Shown here: positions 12,329-15,399 of the stretch, piece after piece | Numbering within the stretch: position 1 is the stretch's first letter | Layout: every line of letters begins with the position of its first letter | Translations under genes and position numbers: made by a program | Notes under the pieces: model-generated | Told to the model about the DNA's origin: nothing | Database searches by the model: none | Seen by the model: only the letters and a program-made list of their open reading frames with translations | Assembly (NCBI GenBank): GCA_034101475.1 | Contig: JAXEJQ010000010.1 | Coordinates: 1 to 15,399, forward strand | Source: Limivivens sp034101475 | Lineage (GTDB): Bacteria; Bacillota; Clostridia; Lachnospirales; Lachnospiraceae | Direction of reading: 5' to 3' | Length of the DNA stretch: 15,399 nucleotides

Positions 12329-15151
12329 TCAGGATTTTACAATTTTCACACCGGAAGCCTGGCCCTTCTTTTTCAGAAGCTTTGTATAATCCGCATATTT
12401 TGCAGACGGTACCTTGATTACCGCCTTCTTGTATATACCGCTGAAGGCACTCTTTCCTACTTTTTTCAGAGACAGAGACTTGATGGTAATACTGCGGAGA
12501 TTCTTTGCTTTCAGGAATGCCTGGCTGCCAATGGTGGTCACGTACTTTCCGATCATAATTTTTTTCACTTTCGTGTTGCTGCCGAAAGCCTTCGCTCCAA
12601 TCTCCGTGATTCGATAAGTATAGCCTTTGTACTGCACGGTATCCGGAATCTTCACTTCCGCTGTCTTTTTCACCGTTTTCACAAGGGTTACATTTCCTCC
12701 GGCTCCCGTTACCTTTGTGATCCTATACTGGAGATTTCCTGACTGGAATGTGGTTCCCTTCTTCGGTTTCACGGAAGATGCCACGACAACGCTGAACTCC
12801 CGATTGCCGGCTTCTTTTTTGATTACGGAGGTTTTTCCCTGTAAAGAATACTGATACCGTTCCCTGGTGCTCAGTTTCGATACCGTGATATTCTCGGTAA
12901 CCGGATTCACCAGCTCTCCGATGTCATTCTCTTTTCCTTTCTGTTTTGTAATGCTGAGGCTCGTGCTCCCTTCAATCTCAACCGTGTAGTTTGTTCTCTG
13001 ATAAACCGTAGCCTTGACACCCTTTTTCCCGCTGCCCTTTACCGTGGTAACTTCCGTTATCTCAGAATCCGCGGAAGAATCTGAAAATACAACGCTATAG
13101 GAGCCGTTCTCCTTCATATCCAGAGAAACAAAATTGTCTGCGATATCATCCACATCGAAATAGAGATCGGCTTTTGCGCCTGTTTTTACCGTCACACTGT
13201 GGTACGGTGCCGCAACGGTGATTTCAGATCCCTTCGGCACATTTTCCAGGGTAAAGGACGGATATGGAATCTGACGCACAAAATAGATGCCCGATGTGCC
13301 AGAGCCGCTTCCATTTGTCTGTATGGGCTCAAGGAAAGAAATATCTTTCTTCTTCAGCGCTTTTTTCACGTCAAAGGATTTGCTGCCCGCGGAAACAGAA
13401 ACAACCAGGTCCGCATTCTCCTCCGGGCTGTTTTCCGCGAATTCCTCCAGGAAATTGTCCACTGGCTCCTCAAAGGTAATGACGTCATTCTTTTCGCCGG
13501 ACCGAAATACTGTCAGGCCGTCTCTTCCTGTCAGAGTTTGAGATCCAACCTGATATTCCCAGGAGTGAAAGGTCAGAGACGAATTGGTACGGTACAGATG
13601 AAGCACCTTTTTTTCATTTCTCGGTTCGTTGGGATCATAAATTTTAATCTGTACTTCCCTGCTCGATTCAGACAGAATGCCAAGAGCTACAATTGAATGA
13701 CAAAACGTGTCCTTTCCGCTGTCATCAATCTGAAGAATCCGAATCGCCACTCCCCGGCTGAGTTTACTGTTGCGCTTCACTGCATCATACAGCAGCCGCA
13801 GTTTTCCAAAATGTTTGCTTAGTTCCTCATCCGCCTTTGCCGTCTGCAAAAATGCCTGCGCATAATAAATATAATCCCGGGCGCTCATTCCAAGGGCAGA
13901 ATTTCTCTTTCCGCTGGAGGTAATATCCGACAAGAACTCCACGCCCATCAGCCCATAGGAGCTCAATGAAGGTGAATTTTTTTCCAAAGTTGCCAGCGCT
14001 GCCACATTCATTCCAAAGCAGACTCCATTGGTGCCATTCACCGTTTTATTTTTTGCCAATATTTTCGCCTGCTCTTTTCCAAAATATCGTTCAAAATATT
14101 TCTTCGTAATCTTTCCGCTGAAATTTCCAAATCCCCAGAAATCCCTGGCACTCAGCTCCGGATCTGTCACCGCATATACAGAATTTGACCATTCTGAATA
14201 ATAATTCTTGTTATTCACAGTCTTATAGGCACGTACCCGGAAAAACCTGGAATCCGACGCATGGAGATCCTCCAGCAGATATCCGGTAGTCTGAACGGCT
14301 GCTCCATTGGTCACCTTCGCCTTCTCACTTATCAGAAAAGAAAGGTCTTCTGAATATTCGACCTCATAGCCAGTCACATAACCGGCAGACGCTCTCCAGG
14401 CGGTGCGAATATTTCTGCCATCTTCACATCTGGCTGTCAGATTTTTCGGTGCCGGCGGTAAAATCGTATAGCTTTGCGTCACCTTCCCCTGGAATCTCCC
14501 GAAGCCCTGAACGTTGATCGTCACCTTTCCAATATTGGTGATATCCCCGCTGACTGTCACATTGTAATCGCCAAATTGAGCAGTCCCCGGTTCCAGTTCA
14601 ATCCCGTCATACCAGACTTTTACCTCAGGCTTCTGCGGATTTCCGGTATAGATATACGACGTCTGGGACAGGTTCACCATATCCGCAGACATGGAAATCG
14701 GATCTCCCCATTCACACAGAAATCCGTCTGCCTTATTTGAAGGCGCTTTCTCCAATGTCCATTCATTGATCGTATACCAGTGCGGATACGTAGCAATTCC
14801 AACGCGATTGTCACCCAATCCAAATTCCTTCGTTGTCACTACATGATATCTCTCCGAATTTCCGATCAGATAATTTTCCCCCTCCCGTGGTGTGGGGAGA
14901 AGCTTCTCCAGCAGATTTTTCTCTCCACTGGAAGAATAGGTAGCCAGATAACCGCCCTTTGTCGCACAGTAATCTGCGGCTTCTTCTGGAGTCATATCCA
15001 TATTTTCATACAATCTGTAATAATGACCGCACCACTTTTCAGCATCTGACGGTACCGCAGCCTCCGCCCTGATTCCTCCCGCCGCAAAACACAGCATTAC
15101 TGTACACAACAAAAAAACACCATTCCATAACTTCTCTTTCCAGAATTTCAT
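12329..15151 (-). CDS. Secreted multidomain protein: C-type-lectin-like, papain-like and BspA-type LRR
   Basis: A 940-residue exported protein with a signal peptide (1 to about 32, AEA before cleavage). Residues about 35-150 resemble a C-type lectin fold (YRLYENMDMTPEEAADYC, GGYLATYSS, YLIGNSE, FLCEWGD). An Ig-like module (about 155-230) and a fibronectin type III module (about 233-330) follow. Residues about 335-540 carry NGVCFGMN (Cys378), FCHSIVALG (His485) and IYDPNEP (Asp506, Asn508), in the order of a papain-like cysteine peptidase. After beta-rich modules, the end (about 830-940) has LRR_5 repeats such as IPDTV, ITEIGAKAF and TTIGSQAF. No LPXTG motif or C-terminal membrane anchor is present. 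The ATG has GGGAGG 5 nt upstream. Likely role is host or glycan interaction at the surface; catalytic activity is inferred from motif order only. Confidence 0.85.
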   Translation of the reverse strand: MKFWKEKLWNGVFLLCTVMLCFAAGGIRAEAAVPSDAEKWCGHYYRLYENMDMTPEEAADYCATKGGYLATYSSSGEKNLLEKLLPTPREGENYLIGNSERYHVVTTKEFGLGDNRVGIATYPHWYTINEWTLEKAPSNKADGFLCEWGDPISMSADMVNLSQTSYIYTGNPQKPEVKVWYDGIELEPGTAQFGDYNVTVSGDITNIGKVTINVQGFGRFQGKVTQSYTILPPAPKNLTARCEDGRNIRTAWRASAGYVTGYEVEYSEDLSFLISEKAKVTNGAAVQTTGYLLEDLHASDSRFFRVRAYKTVNNKNYYSEWSNSVYAVTDPELSARDFWGFGNFSGKITKKYFERYFGKEQAKILAKNKTVNGTNGVCFGMNVAALATLEKNSPSLSSYGLMGVEFLSDITSSGKRNSALGMSARDYIYYAQAFLQTAKADEELSKHFGKLRLLYDAVKRNSKLSRGVAIRILQIDDSGKDTFCHSIVALGILSESSREVQIKIYDPNEPRNEKKVLHLYRTNSSLTFHSWEYQVGSQTLTGRDGLTVFRSGEKNDVITFEEPVDNFLEEFAENSPEENADLVVSVSAGSKSFDVKKALKKKDISFLEPIQTNGSGSGTSGIYFVRQIPYPSFTLENVPKGSEITVAAPYHSVTVKTGAKADLYFDVDDIADNFVSLDMKENGSYSVVFSDSSADSEITEVTTVKGSGKKGVKATVYQRTNYTVEIEGSTSLSITKQKGKENDIGELVNPVTENITVSKLSTRERYQYSLQGKTSVIKKEAGNREFSVVVASSVKPKKGTTFQSGNLQYRITKVTGAGGNVTLVKTVKKTAEVKIPDTVQYKGYTYRITEIGAKAFGSNTKVKKIMIGKYVTTIGSQAFLKAKNLRSITIKSLSLKKVGKSAFSGIYKKAVIKVPSAKYADYTKLLKKKGQASGVKIVKS

Positions 15152-15226
15152 CTTTTCCTCCCTGCTTCCTTTCCATCTTTGGGAACTTCCTCTGCCGGAA
15201 TAAACAGAATGTTTGTCCCTTGGCTC

Positions 15227-15255
15227 ATTATACTACTGAAACAGAGTAATTGAAA
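15227..15255 (-). promoter_or_regulatory. Probable promoter of the surface-protein gene
   Basis: On minus, TATAAT (plus 15227-15232) has a weak -35 TTTCAA (plus 15250-15255) at 17 nt. It lies just past the rRNA terminator and about 76 nt before the ATG at 15151. Confidence 0.5.
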
Positions 15256-15258
15256 TAC

Positions 15259-15285
15259 AAAAAACTGCTGTATTTCTACAGCAGT
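15259..15285 (-). terminator. Rho-independent terminator of the rRNA operon
   Basis: On minus, a 9-bp stem (ACTGCTGTA / TACAGCAGT) closes a GAAA tetraloop and runs into a U-tract (plus 15259-15264). It lies about 80 nt past the 23S 3' end. Confidence 0.88.
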
Positions 15286-15307
15286 CCGTGTCATTCGATA
15301 TTCGTAT

Positions 15308-15321
15308 GGTACATATGTACC
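15308..15321. repeat. Perfect 14-bp palindrome in the post-23S spacer
   Basis: GGTACATATGTACC is fully self-complementary. It lies between the 23S end and the terminator. It may help rRNA 3' processing or be incidental; no 5S sequence surrounds it. Confidence 0.4.
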
Positions 15322-15363
15322 TTCAAAACCACATACAGATTTTAAACATCCAACCCAAACCTA

Positions 15364-15399
15364 GGATAAGCCTTCGACCTATTAGTATCAGTCAGCTCC
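15364..15399 (-). rRNA. 23S ribosomal RNA, 3' end (partial)
   Basis: On minus the last bases read GGAGCTGACTGATACTAATA followed by GGTCGAAGGCTTATCC, the conserved 3' terminus of bacterial 23S rRNA. The gene continues beyond the right edge. The exact 3' end is set at the CTTATCC that would pair with the 23S 5' end, within a few bases. Confidence 0.88.

Noticed and set aside
1..15399. CRISPR arrays, intact insertion sequences, tRNA genes
   Set aside because: No regularly spaced direct repeats, no transposase-like frame and no cloverleaf were seen in any intergenic gap.

Overview
The window looks like a Lachnospiraceae-type (Clostridia, gut Firmicute) chromosome segment, perhaps Blautia-like. 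The evidence is strong AGGAGG-type ribosome binding sites, ATG starts, a moderate GC content, an LplABC/YesM-style sugar module, a FeoA-FeoB fusion and a BspA-type leucine-rich-repeat surface protein. The taxon is an inference from gene content only. Every gene I support is on the minus strand, so transcription runs from the right edge to the left.

Right edge (about 15150-15399): the 3' end of a 23S rRNA, a short spacer without a recognisable 5S gene, and a strong terminator that closes the rRNA operon. A TATAAT box then leads into a 940-residue secreted protein (12329-15151). It combines a C-type-lectin-like domain, Ig-like and fibronectin-like modules, a papain-like Cys/His/Asp-Asn region and C-terminal LRR_5 repeats. 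Eleven bases past its stop lies a promoter with a DtxR/IdeR-like operator, driving a 781-residue FeoA-FeoB ferrous iron importer (9845-12190), which ends in a 14-bp-stem terminator.

Left two thirds (230-9539): a carbohydrate uptake and catabolism cluster. In transcription order it holds a truncated GH43-like glycosidase N-terminus, a YesM-family sensor kinase with no response regulator, a solute-binding protein of the DUF3502 type, an internal terminator-like hairpin, LplB- and LplC-type permeases, a truncated M20 amidohydrolase N-terminus, a 124-bp palindromic element, two Gfo/Idh/MocA NAD(P)-dependent oxidoreductases and a xylose-isomerase-like TIM-barrel protein. A hairpin with a short U-run closes the cluster at 55-76. 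No transport ATPase is encoded, so a shared MsmX-type ATPase elsewhere is expected. The likely logic is sensing and import of a glycoside or oligosaccharide, followed by oxidation or epimerisation and isomerisation or cleavage. The substrate cannot be read from sequence.

The most unusual signals are non-coding. A 32-nt hairpin occurs twice (96-127 on plus; 9787-9818 on minus), and all of its stem differences are compensatory. The first 127 bases hold four successive hairpins. A 124-bp element bounded by inverted repeats lies between the broken M20 gene and the oxidoreductases. The two clean gene truncations suggest the sugar locus has undergone deletions.
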